From NCBI GenBank assembly GCA_026260175.1, contig JAKCWW010000355.1:1-64000 (forward strand): 64,000 bases of DNA. The letters run 5' to 3'. The position numbers were made by a program, and so were the translations under genes. The notes below the pieces were generated by a model. It made no database searches. It was not told where the DNA came from and saw only the letters and a program-made list of their open reading frames with translations. This DNA is from Reticulitermes lucifugus. Its lineage: Eukaryota; Arthropoda; Insecta; Blattodea; Rhinotermitidae. Positions 35,375-47,419 of the stretch are shown in pieces; within the stretch, counting starts at the first letter, position 1, and every line of letters starts with the position of its first letter.

Positions 35375-37700
35375 CCCCCTTCCCTAAACACTATTCTCAG
35401 TTTTGTGTAAGTTAGCGCATCCTCTAACTTCCCGATTACTTCCAACACTTGAACTCTCATCACTTCACGAAGTTAGCACTTTCTCTTTAAGTGTAATAAA
35501 ATCGTGACATTAACTTTACTTGCAATTTGATTATATGCGATAAGCTTAGAAAATGTAATCGGATATTATGAAGTTACTTCAAAAAGGGAAAAAAACAACT
35601 TGCATTTGATTTTAGTACACGATTCTTATACAACTTTGTGCGCGCACGTATGTAGGTGATAGGCCGTTGAGAGCGGGTTCGGGCCCACCAGCAAGGGCGA
35701 ACCGGCTAGAAATATTTAAACTAAATCGCAAAAAACCGACTCTCAGTTGCAGAGTGCCTTGGGCTTCGTTTGAAAGGGCTAATTTGTACAATCGACAATA
35801 AGGATACTACCGAGAAAGACAAAAACATGTGCAATATAGTCGGGCTCCGGGCCCCCTTCCGACCAGGTGAGCCCCGTTAATTTACACCGACTTCCCCCCA
35901 CCCTCGTCAGCACTGTGTAAGTGTGTGTGTCTTCAGCACAAACTTGGGACACTCAGACGAAGTGTACAATCCCACAACCTTCTTGATATTGGCAGTCACG
36001 GTGTAACTAACTGTAAGATTCTTAGCGGGCCGTATGACCTGTCCGTCCCCTAATTCACTTAACAGTCATCTGCATTACAGGCGCTAATTAATCGAGTTAT
36101 TTCGAAGCTCGCTATCAACACAGTGTCAATGAGGACTTCCCCATCACGGTAGACTGCTTCATTTCCTGTCAACAACAATACCAACACGGTAGCAGTGCCA
36201 CGTTATGAGACAGACAGACATCTAAGGCCATTGATGTCTTGAATAGTCACATATTTCATACCTGGACGGCTTTACGTATTTGTTTAATAAAATGGGAAAC
36301 AGGAAGGTGGGAAACATGATCCTGTAAAGCAACTTGCTACACATGCATGGTCTGATTCGTCGGAATCTGAGTTTGATTGAATTATGTTTTCAATTGGGAA
36401 GGTTACTATGGCGACGTTGGGTAATGATTGCAAAGGATGTAAAAGGAAAAAAAATGTTGTCTAATTTATGTGTAAGATGTTATCCTTTTCGACTCAAGGC
36501 ACTCAGGAAAACCACAAAGCCCTCTTTAGAACAGCCGGTGTCCTGGTTGACATTTAAACATAAACATTAAACATTGACATTAACCTCACGAAAATGAAAG
36601 ACTGTAGACGTACTGGTTAGCGTCTCGGCCGCAAACCATCATGTTTAATGTTCTTACGAGCCTTTTGGTGTTACAGTAAATCGGAAAACGATGGTTCTTG
36701 GAAGTGCATACTAGCCAGATTTGATAAGACAGAGATTATTTTGTGCAAATTTACATACCGATTTTGTTTTGTGACGTAACAGCTCAAATCGGGCCTAGGC
36801 CGCCTCGTTTTCTGTTTTATAGGCCACACACAGACACACCCGGTAGGACTCAGAACGAGTGATCAACTCGTCGCAGAGGCCGCTTCACATACCCATTTAG
36901 ATATAACTATCATAATACGAGGTAGTTGGTATAATGAAAGTGCCCCATCAATGGAATACAAACGTATGCTATAGTCTGCTACTGAGCTGCCCAGTAGACA
37001 GGGCACAACTGAGACCATTACGGTGCGTAGTGTGTGAACAGGCCTGTGACCTCTGAACTTAAGGGACAAATTTAACGAAATGCAGTCGATAGGCTGTCTT
37101 ATGCATGATAAACTCAACGTCATAAATTTTGTAACTAACGACCTGTAGTTCATAAATTCGCTCTAATATGTAATCAATTTCGCTGTCTCATTCATATACG
37201 GCACACCTCCATTCGCATATCAGCTGCCTTCATAATGCAGACGGAGACTCATTGACCGCTAGCTGAAAGAAGACACGACAAAGCTAGGATAATCCAGAGG
37301 ACGACCAAAACTGCATAATGACGAGAGTCATTATTTGTGCTCATCGACAAACACAATTAGAGCGAACTTTATATTATATACAAGTTACCGTGCATTTCAA
37401 TAATTAATTAACCAGTCACAATAAGCATGCACAAATCAACATTCCAAACCTCTGACACATAACCAGGCAGTACATAAGACACCACAGGACGGTCAACAAC
37501 ACAGCAAATGTATGTTGAACTACGGTTCCGCTTACCTGAGATAATCGTCGTATATATCCACAATAGAAACGTATTTATATTTATATTATTACAGGACACC
37601 ATCAAATATGATCGTACAACTAATATACATAGCCAGCTGTCGAACAAAGTCTTAAAAACGTTTAACATTTCATAGTACGACTATCTTCATTTATAAAGTT
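35375..37700. other. Anonymous stretch, no gene recognised
   Basis: No gene recognised. A GC-rich patch (35655-35720, with GGGTTCGGGCCC) and another at about 35840-35905 interrupt the AT-rich background without a tRNA-like fold or open frame that I can support. Confidence 0.45.
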
Positions 37701-37840
37701 TTAATTATCCAATTGTAATAAAACACCAAAGAAGATAAGCTGACCACCATGAACAAGAAGATAAGTGATATTTAATGATAGTGAATTTATGTTGTGAAAG
37801 TGAATTGGATGCATTTGAAAACTGTGAACTCTCGACGACA

Positions 37841-37881
37841 CCCCTTAGGATGGCACAAGGAGTGCCGAAACATATGTAGGG
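37841..37881 (+). ncRNA. Hammerhead ribozyme-like motif with perfect stem II
   Basis: In order: CCC (37841-37843), core-like CTTAGGA (37844-37850), T, GGCAC (37852-37856), loop AAGGA, GTGCC (37862-37866), GAA, ACATATGT (37870-37877), A at H17 and GGG (37879-37881). Stem II is a perfect 5-bp helix and stem III is self-complementary. Stem I is only 3 bp, and the core differs from CTGATGA at two positions, so cleavage is unlikely today. A T again separates core and stem II, as in the other copies. An A-rich stretch follows. Confidence 0.5.
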
Positions 37882-38159
37882 ACAAGAAAACACTAAAATA
37901 GTGTAGTGCATTCGTTGGAATAAAATAATTAATTAAAAATTAGAGCGATCAAATCAAGCACGTTGTGGTCAGTACTAATGGGGATCAGAGAAATAGCGCC
38001 GCCCTCACTTAGCAACCATGAAAGTCTGTGAACAGAACTTCCCTGTCACACATTATTTCGATTTACCACCACCCTCGCTATACCTCCACAAATTGCGGCG
38101 GGCCTACACTAGCGCTATATCAGGGTTTCGCTGTGTGTACTAATGTGATCGGAACCGTG

Positions 38160-38345
38160 AAGGGAACAGACGAGCCGTAAGAACAAGTCATTGATTGGAG
38201 AATAATATTAAAATGGATATTAAAGGAAAAGACTTAAATTGGAATCAACTGGGTCAAGATAGGATCAACTTGTGAGATTTCGTGAAAACGGTAATGGCAA
38301 TTTCAGTTCCACAAAAAGCGAGAAATTTCTTCTTCAGCTGAGCGT
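38160..38345 (+). mobile_element. LINE family A 3' end, short fragment
   Basis: GGAGAATAATATTAAAATGG followed by AACTGGGTCAAGATAGGATC and GAAAACGGTAATGGCAATTT, GTTCCACAAAAAGCGAGAAA and TTTCTTCTTCAGCTGAGC follow the family A terminal order (WEDNIKMDL, LAQDR, AVMNL, then the untranslated tail). Frames are broken, and only the last 190 bp or so of the element remain. Confidence 0.55.
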
Positions 38346-38349
38346 TTTT

Positions 38350-39390
38350 TTAACCTTCCAATGTGCGTTCAGCTACGTTACGTACTTTCTGAAGTAATTA
38401 TGTGGTTTGCTATAGGTGATAATGGAAATACTTGAGAATATACTACTCAAGTACAGAGATGTCGCAAGACCCTGAAGTAGATAGCTAAAACAGTTACAAA
38501 CGCTTCTGATCATTGGATTGGGTTTACGGCACCCAGCCTTTGCGCTGTAAGAGGAACAAGCAAGAAGGCATCTAAAATAACACAGTCCTTTCACAAAATC
38601 CGAGCTCGGTTGATCGATTAGTTGTTTACCACATAAGGTGTTATTATCTGCTGATGGTATATAATGTCATACAACACATGGTGCGATGACTATTACAGAA
38701 ACATATGTAAGACATGTTTGGCCTACACTGACGTCTAATATCCCGGTGTTTGTCTTCACTGCCTGAGCGAATGAAAGATCTGTTCTTGCCACAAGAGACA
38801 CACGTCATGACATCCGGTCTGCAGTATAAAGTCAAATCCCTCCAGCTGGCTTTCCGTTCTCATACTAACTAACCATCTGTTGTGAGACACTAAGAACTCG
38901 TTACAGTCTAAGACTGGATGTTTTGTTACGCAGGTCTAGCTACAGCAGACAACCTGGAACATATTAACTCCACGGTATAGTAACTTCCTCCAACATTTGG
39001 CACGTACTGAGTTGATGGTCAAATTCCCTGTTCTTATGCTACTCTAAGGCCTTCCACAGGCATATAGCTAGAGAGAGAACGTTCCAGAAAAAAGTACTTT
39101 CCTTATGATATATAGCAAAAAGTTATAACACGTTTAAATTTTTTCGAATACGATCATAATGGTAAGATTTTATAATGACCAAGCCAAATGTTAAGGTTTG
39201 TCTTCGCAACTTTTGTGTCAATAAATCCTATCTTCGTAATAAATATTAGAAAACTGTAACTTGATTGCGACTCACTGTAAGCCGGTTCAAACCAATGACA
39301 TCAGTATTAATGTAATAAAATATATAAAATTGAGCAGCTGAAAATATTTATGGGCTTAATTTCTCTTCTTCACAAAATATACGAATTTAA
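38350..39390. other. Anonymous stretch, no gene recognised
   Basis: AT-rich DNA with short frames only. The minus frame at 38644-38835 contains a CVSCGK word but no second metal-binding pair at a zinc-finger spacing, so it is not called. Confidence 0.45.
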
Positions 39391-39394
39391 AGTC

Positions 39395-39700
39395 AAGAAA
39401 TACAATACGATCAAACATGTAGCAGGCATGGGAGAAATGAGAAATCACTACAGAATTTTAATTGGAAAACCTGAACGGAGGAGAGTACTTGGAAGGCCTA
39501 AGCGCAGATGAGAGGACAATGTTAAAATGGAGCTTACAAGAATGGAATACAATATTTTGAACAGCACGCATCTAGCAAGAGGATTGTTTGGCGGTATCTT
39601 GTTGAGAAGGTAGTGAAACCTTCAGGTCCAATGCAAGGCATCTGTGCAACGGTCAGTCTCTCAAAACGGTCTCTGCTCCATGGAGTTGCGTATTCTGCTG
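39395..39700 (+). mobile_element. LINE family A 3' end
   Basis: A continuous plus translation reads KHVAGMGEMRNHYRILIGKP, ERRRVLGRPKRR, a stop in place of Trp, then EDNVKMEL. This is the family's GHVARMGExRNAYRxLxGKP, GRPRRRWEDNIKMDL block. The tail includes AACCTTCAGGTCCAATGCAA and AACGGTCTCTGCTCCATGGA. It is one of the better-kept family A copies, with a single stop in the most recognisable 50 residues. Confidence 0.8.
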
Positions 39701-40650
39701 CTCACTGGCTTTGTCGGTAAAGCATAACTCTGTGCCAGGAACAAATTCGGAAGTGTAAAATTCCACATTGCGTACACATTACCTCCACTGCTGTTTATTT
39801 TTAATTTAGGATTTTGTGAGAAAGTAAAAAATAACACTTGGGTAGCAAATGTTCGAAACCCGTGAATTGTACCTTTATGTACTCTTTATTTTTCTCAACT
39901 AATATGAGTTTCATGAACCTTACTCATAAAACAGTTAGACATTAAATGATTAAGGAATGCTTTATTAGACTTCCTGTACATTCTCGAGTTTTATAAAGAA
40001 GAAGCAGCGGATGCAATAAGGTACTTAATACTGTCCTGCAGTAAGCAATTTGCGGTTAATTACAAACTATGTTGCTTCCTATCGCTATGCCATGACCCTA
40101 TTGTTACAATAATGATAGAACAATTTACAAGTTACACGCTATCTCCACGACTGTAGCGCCCAGTACCTATGAACGGACAGCTCTGTTTGTCAGCTCTCTC
40201 ACACTACATCCCATAAAGTAAGTTAGTACCACCGCACGAAAACTGCACCAACAAAGGCACGAGACAGGTCAGTTTAGAAATAAAATCAGGATATCCATGT
40301 AATTTATCCCTGAATTACTTACATAATAACAACTGTCAAATTTTCAGGATATTCGATACAGTTATTGTTGTATAAACTGGGCCTGCTGTAGAAAAAAAAA
40401 GCTTTTACAATAAACTTCCTTAATGCAGTTTGTGTATTTTAAACCAGAGCTGTACGGTGGAAATGGCATATTCCTGGAATTTGATTCCAAGAAACACATT
40501 CTTACATTTCATGTTTTAATAATTTACTTGTATTTTAACGTGAATAATTTAGTGGTACTGTACATCGATTGACTCTTGTATAAGTTTAATGTATAATAAA
40601 AGCATAATGGTGAAAATCACATAACGAGGAGCTTAGTAATTTTCACTCTT
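39701..40650. other. Anonymous stretch, no gene recognised
   Basis: I see no coding, RNA or repeat signal here beyond AT-rich background. Confidence 0.45.
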
Positions 40651-40654
40651 CACG

Positions 40655-40900
40655 AAATGCTGTCTATCAAATACGGATGAGAGGGATATATGTGAAGAAT
40701 AAATGGGGGAGATAATAAAAGCAAACTGAATTTTGTCGGAAACCCTGAAAATAAGAGCCTGTCTGGGGACGTACGCATAGATTATAGGATAATATTAAAA
40801 TGGATTTAAAGGAATTTTATGCAAGAATGTATTCTACAAGAACGGCTACGGAGAGGTTACAGTACAGAACCCGTTTAAAAAACACGCAATAAACTTCTCG
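40655..40900 (+). mobile_element. LINE family A 3' end, decayed
   Basis: ATCAAATACGGATGAGAGGG, AATTTTGTCGGAAACCCTGA and GGATAATATTAAAATGGATT correspond to the family's IKSRRMRWAG, FVGKPEGK and EDNIKMDL coding words. Several frame changes and stops separate them. The 3' tail beyond about 40820 is unclear. Confidence 0.55.
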
Positions 40901-40904
40901 ATTG

Positions 40905-42220
40905 CATAGAGTATGGGAAGTTGCTTGGCCAACTACGGGATAATTGGCGTGTCAAATGGAAGTAATGTCGGCCAGCACAGCGATATTCTCACGTTCCTCA
41001 TCATTGTTTTTCTATATTTCGAAATCAAATTTCCAAACAGTGCCTTACTACTCACCTTTCATAACTATCCCTTGATCTCGTTGAGGTAACACAGTTTCCA
41101 TTGACAAGGAACACGAAAATATTTCATACGTTGTGACTTAGCATACTTCTTTAAAACCGTGGTATCATATCATAAAACTGCTTGTGATTTGAATTACATA
41201 TCAGCTTTCCAATGATATAGATAAATCAGGTGCGCTCAGAAAAACAGCCATTCTCTTACCGCATATGGCAATGAGCAGTCAACACGCTATGAATAAGGCT
41301 ACCTTTGTAGCTACGTATATTTGTTTTCCCTTAATCACGTGACTGAAATAAAGAGTGTGCCATATACATCATTAATTTCCATGCGACATTCAGTACGTGA
41401 TAAAAAAAGGATTATTGATACGAAAATATAGCCTCGAAATATTTTTGTTGCAGGCTGGTAAACAATGCGATAGGAAATCATTTGCAGAGTTTGTGTTGTG
41501 TGTGATGCATATCCAATCGGTATAAAGGGTTCACAGATTTACATTATACCACATACTAACACTATATACCTCTAACCATTCACTGTTTTTAAATTTACAC
41601 CAAAATATTCACCACATGAATCTTGTAGAACCCCACATTTCGTTCCAATGCAAATGTCTGTGGTATCACATTACATGTAACCTTTAATTTAGCTTCACAT
41701 AACCAGAGAAAAACAGGAGTGGCTCTGATAAAGATAACAAAAATATCTAGACTTCGTAACAAGCTACGTCAGATAGTGTCGGTTAGCAATAGTATGGCCT
41801 GTAAAGCCTGGTTAAAATGGGTTCGTATGTATCTGTATCATTTGGTACGGAGTGCAGGATGTTAATACAAGACTGGACTATCAGGATGTCTGTCGCGTTT
41901 CGTATAAAGTACAGCAGGAATTAATGTAAGAGTTGAAGGAAAATTTCTTCCTTCATCCAAAATGAACTTCCAGAAGCTTTTAAAATATAATACTATTGGT
42001 ATAGGTAATAAACGTAAATTACCTTACAAAAAGCATAAAGGTTGCTTGTTCTGGCTCTTTATATCCGTGTATTCTGGGTTAGGCTATAACACAGCGTCCA
42101 GTAGCTGAAGATGGTGACAGCATGTGCCGCAGCACTCTTGATATCCACCCATCAAACTAGACGGTGCCAACGCGGAAGACCACACTGCTGCAATTATAAA
42201 GTACTTTTCCTTCCCTTTTG
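40905..42220. other. Anonymous stretch, no gene recognised
   Basis: No gene or named repeat recognised in this AT-rich interval. Confidence 0.45.
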
Positions 42221-42224
42221 ACGT

Positions 42225-42312
42225 GGTGGTGAAAGCGGTAGCGGTTGGTAAACCGGCCGAAGCTTGAAGCTGACCAGTCATCTCCTTTTAGTGCCTAGTG
42301 TAGCCGAACGTT
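42225..42312 (+). mobile_element. SINE B fragment
   Basis: GTAAACCGGCCGAAGCTTGA, GCTGACCAGTCATCTCCTTT and AGTGCCTAGTGTAGCCGAAC match the family's body blocks (AAAGCGGCCG..., ACCACTCGTCTCCATCTAGT, GCCGAGG). Head and 3' end are absent. Confidence 0.6.
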
Positions 42313-42810
42313 TGTTGTAACCAGTTGGGCATCACCACCCCTCTATATTTGTATGAAGAGAGGTTGGTGACAAAGGAGAGGGGAGCAAGAATAGAAGAAA
42401 GATCCAGCGACGGGCAACAGTTGGGTTCTAAGAAGGAAGTCGAGAGATCCTGCTTGTGGTTGGCTGATGTATGTATTTTTGTAACTAATAAAGGTGTGAA
42501 CACAATCGAAAATAGTCTTTCTCGCCGTTGAGGGTACTAGAGAGACCAGCAACGCACGGCGATACTAGGTTAAGAATGTACAGAGCTGTGTTTCTGCCCC
42601 GTATGTCTTCACGATGAGATGTTCAAATAAGCACAGGGACAGCTGCTATATTTACGACAGGGATTGGAAGAAATGGACAAAACAAAAGCACACAGAAAGG
42701 TCCCTGCTTAATATACTTAGCCTTCATTCTGATTTAAACCAATGTATACTGAATTCCTTTGGTTAACTGAGGCAAGATGTGTTGTTAATCTCTTTCCTTC
42801 AGTGCAAGTT
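42313..42810. other. Anonymous stretch, no gene recognised
   Basis: Several overlapping frames of about 70 codons on both strands (42288-42552) share the same DNA and cannot all be real. None has a recognisable motif. Confidence 0.4.
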
Positions 42811-42813
42811 TAG

Positions 42814-43062
42814 AAGGAAGCCAGTCTTGTGCGTGATTCATATCCTCACATTACGGTGCTTGACGGAAGCGGTCGCCCCGTGGCGCGTGACTTGACCGAT
42901 GTCTTCATCGCGCAAGTTCAACAAAGACATTCTCTCACCCCTCATCAAAATAATGTAGCAATGCCACTCTCGCCTTTGCCGTATCCACGTGACAATTTAG
43001 CATCCGTGATACTGCAGTCTACCTACTGCTTGAGGAGGAAACGGCGTATGCAAAATAAGTAA
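42814..43062 (+). other. Protein-like open frame, origin unknown
   Basis: From just after a stop at 42811 the frame reads KEASLVRDSYPHITVLDGSG, RPVARDLTDVFIAQVQQRH and onward to a stop at 43062, about 83 codons. The first half has many CpGs and a balanced, protein-like composition unlike the AT-rich flanks. There is no ATG near its beginning. A CCTTCAG acceptor-like site lies just upstream at about 42796-42802. I recognise no family. It could be an exon, a piece of an old repeat, or chance. Confidence 0.2.
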
Positions 43063-43194
43063 ACATTTCCAATGCTTCATTCGCTAATAGCCCTATCAAT
43101 GGAAGCTACATTTCTGACATTTCGACTATTGACAGCATAGTCAGCTAAAGAAGTACTAACCGTTAAATAAATAAAAGAATTTATATTGCCAGGG

Positions 43195-43490
43195 CATTGT
43201 GAAGAGAAAGGCTTACGAAATTTGATGGGTAAACCTGACATATATACCCACTTTTACGTGTAGACATAGTTGGAGGAAGATACTGAAGGAGGTATTAAAT
43301 ACGTATACTAAGCAACGTCTGTGGCGGCTGGATTCATCTAGCTCCGGACTTGCCCAGGACGGATAACAATTACGAAAACAGTAATGAAACTTCAAGTTTC
43401 ATAAAAGGTGAGAAATAGCTTCACCATCTGATTGACTATCACAAGCTCAAGAAAGCCTCTGCAGCATTAGGTAACTTAGTTATTTACAGC
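43195..43490 (+). mobile_element. LINE family A 3' end, decayed
   Basis: AAATTTGATGGGTAAACCTG (LMGKPD) corresponds to LVGKPEG. Further on, GGATTCATCTAGCTCCGGAC, AACAGTAATGAAACTTCAAG and TTCATAAAAGGTGAGAAATA follow the family's WIxLAQDR, AVMNLxV and terminal tail. CTCAAGAAAGCCTCTGCAGC matches the tail of the copy at 35.3 kb almost base for base. All frames are broken. Confidence 0.65.
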
Positions 43491-43494
43491 TGAT

Positions 43495-44585
43495 TTGCCG
43501 TAGACACGCTAATTATCTTTAAAGTGGATATTTAAGATTTTCTGAGAATATGTTTACAGACAGCTGTGCTGAAACAAGAGCACGGTACAATTTTTCTACA
43601 TCCAAATCGGCTAGTATTGCTCTTACCTGAAGTTCGTCCGTCTATGGAAGTCACATGTTTACAGACGGAGAAGCAAATTTCAAGAGAAATATAGCTACGC
43701 GGCGACTCCAACGGCATGTCCTGCATCCCACGTCTCATAAAAACCAAACTCGTGAGCACCTGACGTCAAATGATAAGTGGTTGAACATTCTTACACTATT
43801 TTTAAGTAAGAACGTCAAAATGTTTGTTATTCGCAAAAAGCGTAAAAAAGAAATTTTTAAAGGTGGTTGTATAAGTAGCTGGAAAGGTTTGGAAGTGAAA
43901 GTGAAAGAAATACGTAGATGATTAAATAAAATTATCTTTACCTAAGTGTAGGTCCTTGGGGTTCAAAGAAATGTAAATAAATCCCACTGGCAGCTAAGAT
44001 GCTAGATGTTGCATATATTGAAGGATTTCGTGACTTTGTTCTTTGCATGCGAATTTAAATGTTTCCTCTGTATTCATAATCAACAGTCCAAGTACACATA
44101 ATGTATGTTGTAAGTACACCCGGTAAAGCGAACGTAAAGGCCCTGAAGAGAGCACACCGAACAAAATCATATATGAAGGTAAAAATGGCAACATGAGCAA
44201 GAGAGCACATTTTAATTACGCGGTGTTCAATGCTCTTAGGAGTGGCGAGATCTCGGTAAGGAAATTGCAATTTTAAGAAATCGTTAAGGAATAAGAAATT
44301 GCCAGTATTAACATCATGGTCTGACAGATGGGCTTAAAGAATGGATACACAAAATTTATAAGACTTTTTGAAAACGTGGAAAAAAATCTTCAGTTAAAAA
44401 TGAACACTGGCACTGAAAGAAAGAATCCGAAGTCAGAACGTTTAACGACATGCACATCTGCGAATGGAAAGACATAGGATTTCATTTATTCTAGAGAGGG
44501 TGTGGTCAGACTATGTCCTTTGAAACCGCTCCCTCTAATGGTTCCATTGTGTGCTCCGCGGATAAAAGACGAATATATCTTTGGT
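43495..44585. other. Anonymous stretch, no gene recognised
   Basis: Short frames on both strands (up to 88 codons) without a recognisable domain; no named repeat. Confidence 0.45.
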
Positions 44586-44589
44586 GTAA

Positions 44590-44735
44590 AGATAATTGAC
44601 AAGGAAAAACCAATGTAGGTTGAGTAAACCGTGACACGGTGCCACTTTGCCCACCACAATTCCATGGGCTGCCCTGGGTTCGCATCCGAACCTCAGCGGT
44701 GAGAATATGGCGACTAACCACCTGAGTCGTAGCAC
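44590..44735 (-). mobile_element. tRNA-derived SINE, widespread arthropod type
   Basis: On minus: box A-like ACTCAGGTGGTTAG (about 44714-44728), GCCATATTCTCACCGCTGAG, and box B-like GGTTCGGATGC (about 44684-44696). The body then has GGAATTGTGGTGGGCAAAGT and ATTGGTTTTTCCTTGTCAAT. The same head and body order is seen at 310-450. This copy keeps more of the 3' part, with the TTTTCC(C)TGTCA word I recall from the family's 3' region. Frames of 90 and 70 codons here are translations of the SINE. Confidence 0.7.
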
Positions 44736-44739
44736 CTTT

Positions 44740-47340
44740 ATAACCATATATAATGCACAAAATAATGTTAATACACAAACACGTTGCTTGTAGAAATGAA
44801 AGACATTCTTTACGAAAATCAGAGGATTACTTCACAGCTGGAACGGACCAGGAGTACACATTATTACTGTCGATGGTGGTTGGTGTAATAAAGGTAAAGC
44901 TGATCATAACTACGACGAAGTTTCCCTTCCTTCCCATTTCCATACTTAAATCATTACTTTCGTATCACTAAACCTTAAACAGCAACTGCAGATTAAAGAG
45001 TTGAGCAGACATTTGTCAAATAATAACACACTCGTAGAGATTCACTCTTATGCAAGTATGCCTATATTCAAAGCAGAAAATTTACCACATTAACTACTTT
45101 AATAATTTATTACAGTATTAGAATATAATTATCAACAGACACTTCCTATATACCACACGTCACCACGAACTAAAGGAATGCTCCAAGGGAGTTTATAATG
45201 CAATTTCAAAGCTCCTTAATATTGATATAAATATTTTAACATTATACGCGTAACAAATATCACATTTTATTAACAACCTCTGTTAGTAGTAATAGAATGA
45301 CTAGCAATATGTTACTACATAAATTGTAAGATTAAGATCTCAGTGTATTTAAAACATATTTTAAGCAAATGTAATACCTCCACATTTTATGACATTGGAC
45401 GGCCAGAAGAGTACCATGATTGGTTAAAACATTTTGCGTTATTAATATGACTAACTAACATCAATATGAATAAAGTATTGAAAGTAAACAAGTGCTTCTT
45501 TGTTGCTTATATTTTGTCAAATTGAGACGCATTTTAACTCTTTTAACTGCATTTATTTTAAGCGTAATCGTTAGCTCTCCTTCCAAAAACACGAAGGTTC
45601 AACTTTGTATCTGGAAAGCCTGGGGTTACAATTTGCATTTCAACTTTCGGAAAATATAAAGCATACCAAAACAAAGGTCTTGAACATTTTCTTCGTTTAT
45701 TTTATATTCAGCTACTTAGGGATAGGAAAAGTATATTCCTCGTATCAAATAACCAATTATAGATTAGGATATGCGCACATCGTCATATGTAAATTGTTGC
45801 AGATTATGGATTTGCCTTGTGTATCGAACGAAGAGGATTAATATTAAGTGCTGAGTAGCTCGTAGTAACAGACGACTGGCGACATCATTCGTTATAGGTA
45901 CCTAAATGGCAAAACATTGACACATTTGGTTTCGTTATTTTGCATTCGTTTTCTCTTCCAGTGAACAGGGTCTGTCGAATATTTCGCAGACCTGTTAGTT
46001 CTAAATACAAAACATTGTGCTCTTGTAGTCTTAATCTTATTCTATAAAATATTTTCCGTTCACTGGTTCGTGGATATGGATAAATATCTTACGAACTAAT
46101 TTTTTTCCAATAATTAAAGCAAACTCTCGTTTCATAAACCAAAGATCCCAAACCGACAATATAAAAAACGCTCAAAGTAACCAGGTCCTGAGCCAGGTAC
46201 ATTTTGTTCACGTTACCAAAAAGTTGCAACATAACATTCATTTTCATAATAGATTCTCATCTCCGTTTCAATTTTTACGTGGCCTTTCTCACCAAATTTT
46301 CTATGCAGGTTTGTTCTGTTATCCTAATTGCTCAGAATGATCTCCTAAATTAATCAGCCTGATAAAAGTAATAGAAGAGAAAAAATTTCCCAGTTCCTGG
46401 TTGCTTCAATTGTTTCTAACTTGAATATCATTTTATGACTTCCTTTAAATAAATTCATAAAACTAAAACACTCAAGACATAATAACTACGTCTGTTAGGT
46501 CATACGCTTCAACTGCTCCAGCAGTGAACCAACAACAAGTGGAATTTCTACCGTTTTTCTCAAGACAGGTCATCTTGAAAATAGCGGACGCATTTTTCAT
46601 GAAAGATATGCGACAAATATCCTTCGTTAAAGAAATACAAAGAGAAATGTATTTATCGTGCACGCAGTGCAGAACGGTTATTCTTTACTAGCTGTATCAA
46701 AAGTAGATTTTTAAACATCAGCATCAGCAGCATCATAAAACATGCAGGGCTACTCTCAATTAATTAGCATTAAACCTTCTAAGGTTTAAAATTAACGCAT
46801 GATGTTAATATGTAATATGCATGAATATTCCGTCTCCGATTTCCGATTAGGGACTTGTGTTTAGGAGGAAGGGGCAGAGTGTCTATACGAACAGTTAGGT
46901 GAATTTAACTTTGCTTCCTATCGGTCCACAAAAACTCCTCCATTATACAGTAAAAAGCTGAAATCGAACATTGTATTCTCGAAAGAATTAAATACAAGGA
47001 CTTAAAAGTCGAAAGGGGACAGGACATAAAATATTGAGCCTGTAATCAATAATTTTCCAGTACTGCAAATAGGCCTATTTAAACAAATAGGTGGCATTAT
47101 CAGATTGCAATATCTGTGCATCTGATTATCTTTGCAACAACAGATTTACAGAGACACCAAATAAAATAATGAATGACAGTGTCAATTGGTTATGCAGAAC
47201 ATCACAGAAAGATTGTATGTGTACTCAACTGTAGTACTTGAGATAGCTCAGGCTAGGTGACTATCTAGAGACTGTAAGACTACAATTCAGCTCTAAGTAA
47301 CAACAGGAACACTTTTGCAAACACCCTACCCAATGACTAT
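44740..47340. other. Anonymous stretch, no gene recognised
   Basis: AT-rich DNA with no recognisable gene, RNA or repeat. The longest frames are under 80 codons. Confidence 0.5.
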
Positions 47341-47344
47341 CAGT

Positions 47345-47415
47345 AGCTCTTCTCTGTGGGCAAAGCGGCCGAAGCATGAACCTGACCACTCGCCTCCATG
47401 CTTTGTCATGTCTTG
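47345..47415 (+). mobile_element. SINE B fragment, short
   Basis: TGGGCAAAGCGGCCGAAGCA followed by TGAACCTGACCACTCGCCTC matches the core of the family body. About 65 bp remain. Confidence 0.55.
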
Positions 47416-47419
47416 TTAA

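Noticed and set aside
38644-38835. Cys-containing minus frame (CVSCGK) as a zinc finger
   Set aside because: The second metal-binding pair is not at a spacing known for zinc fingers.
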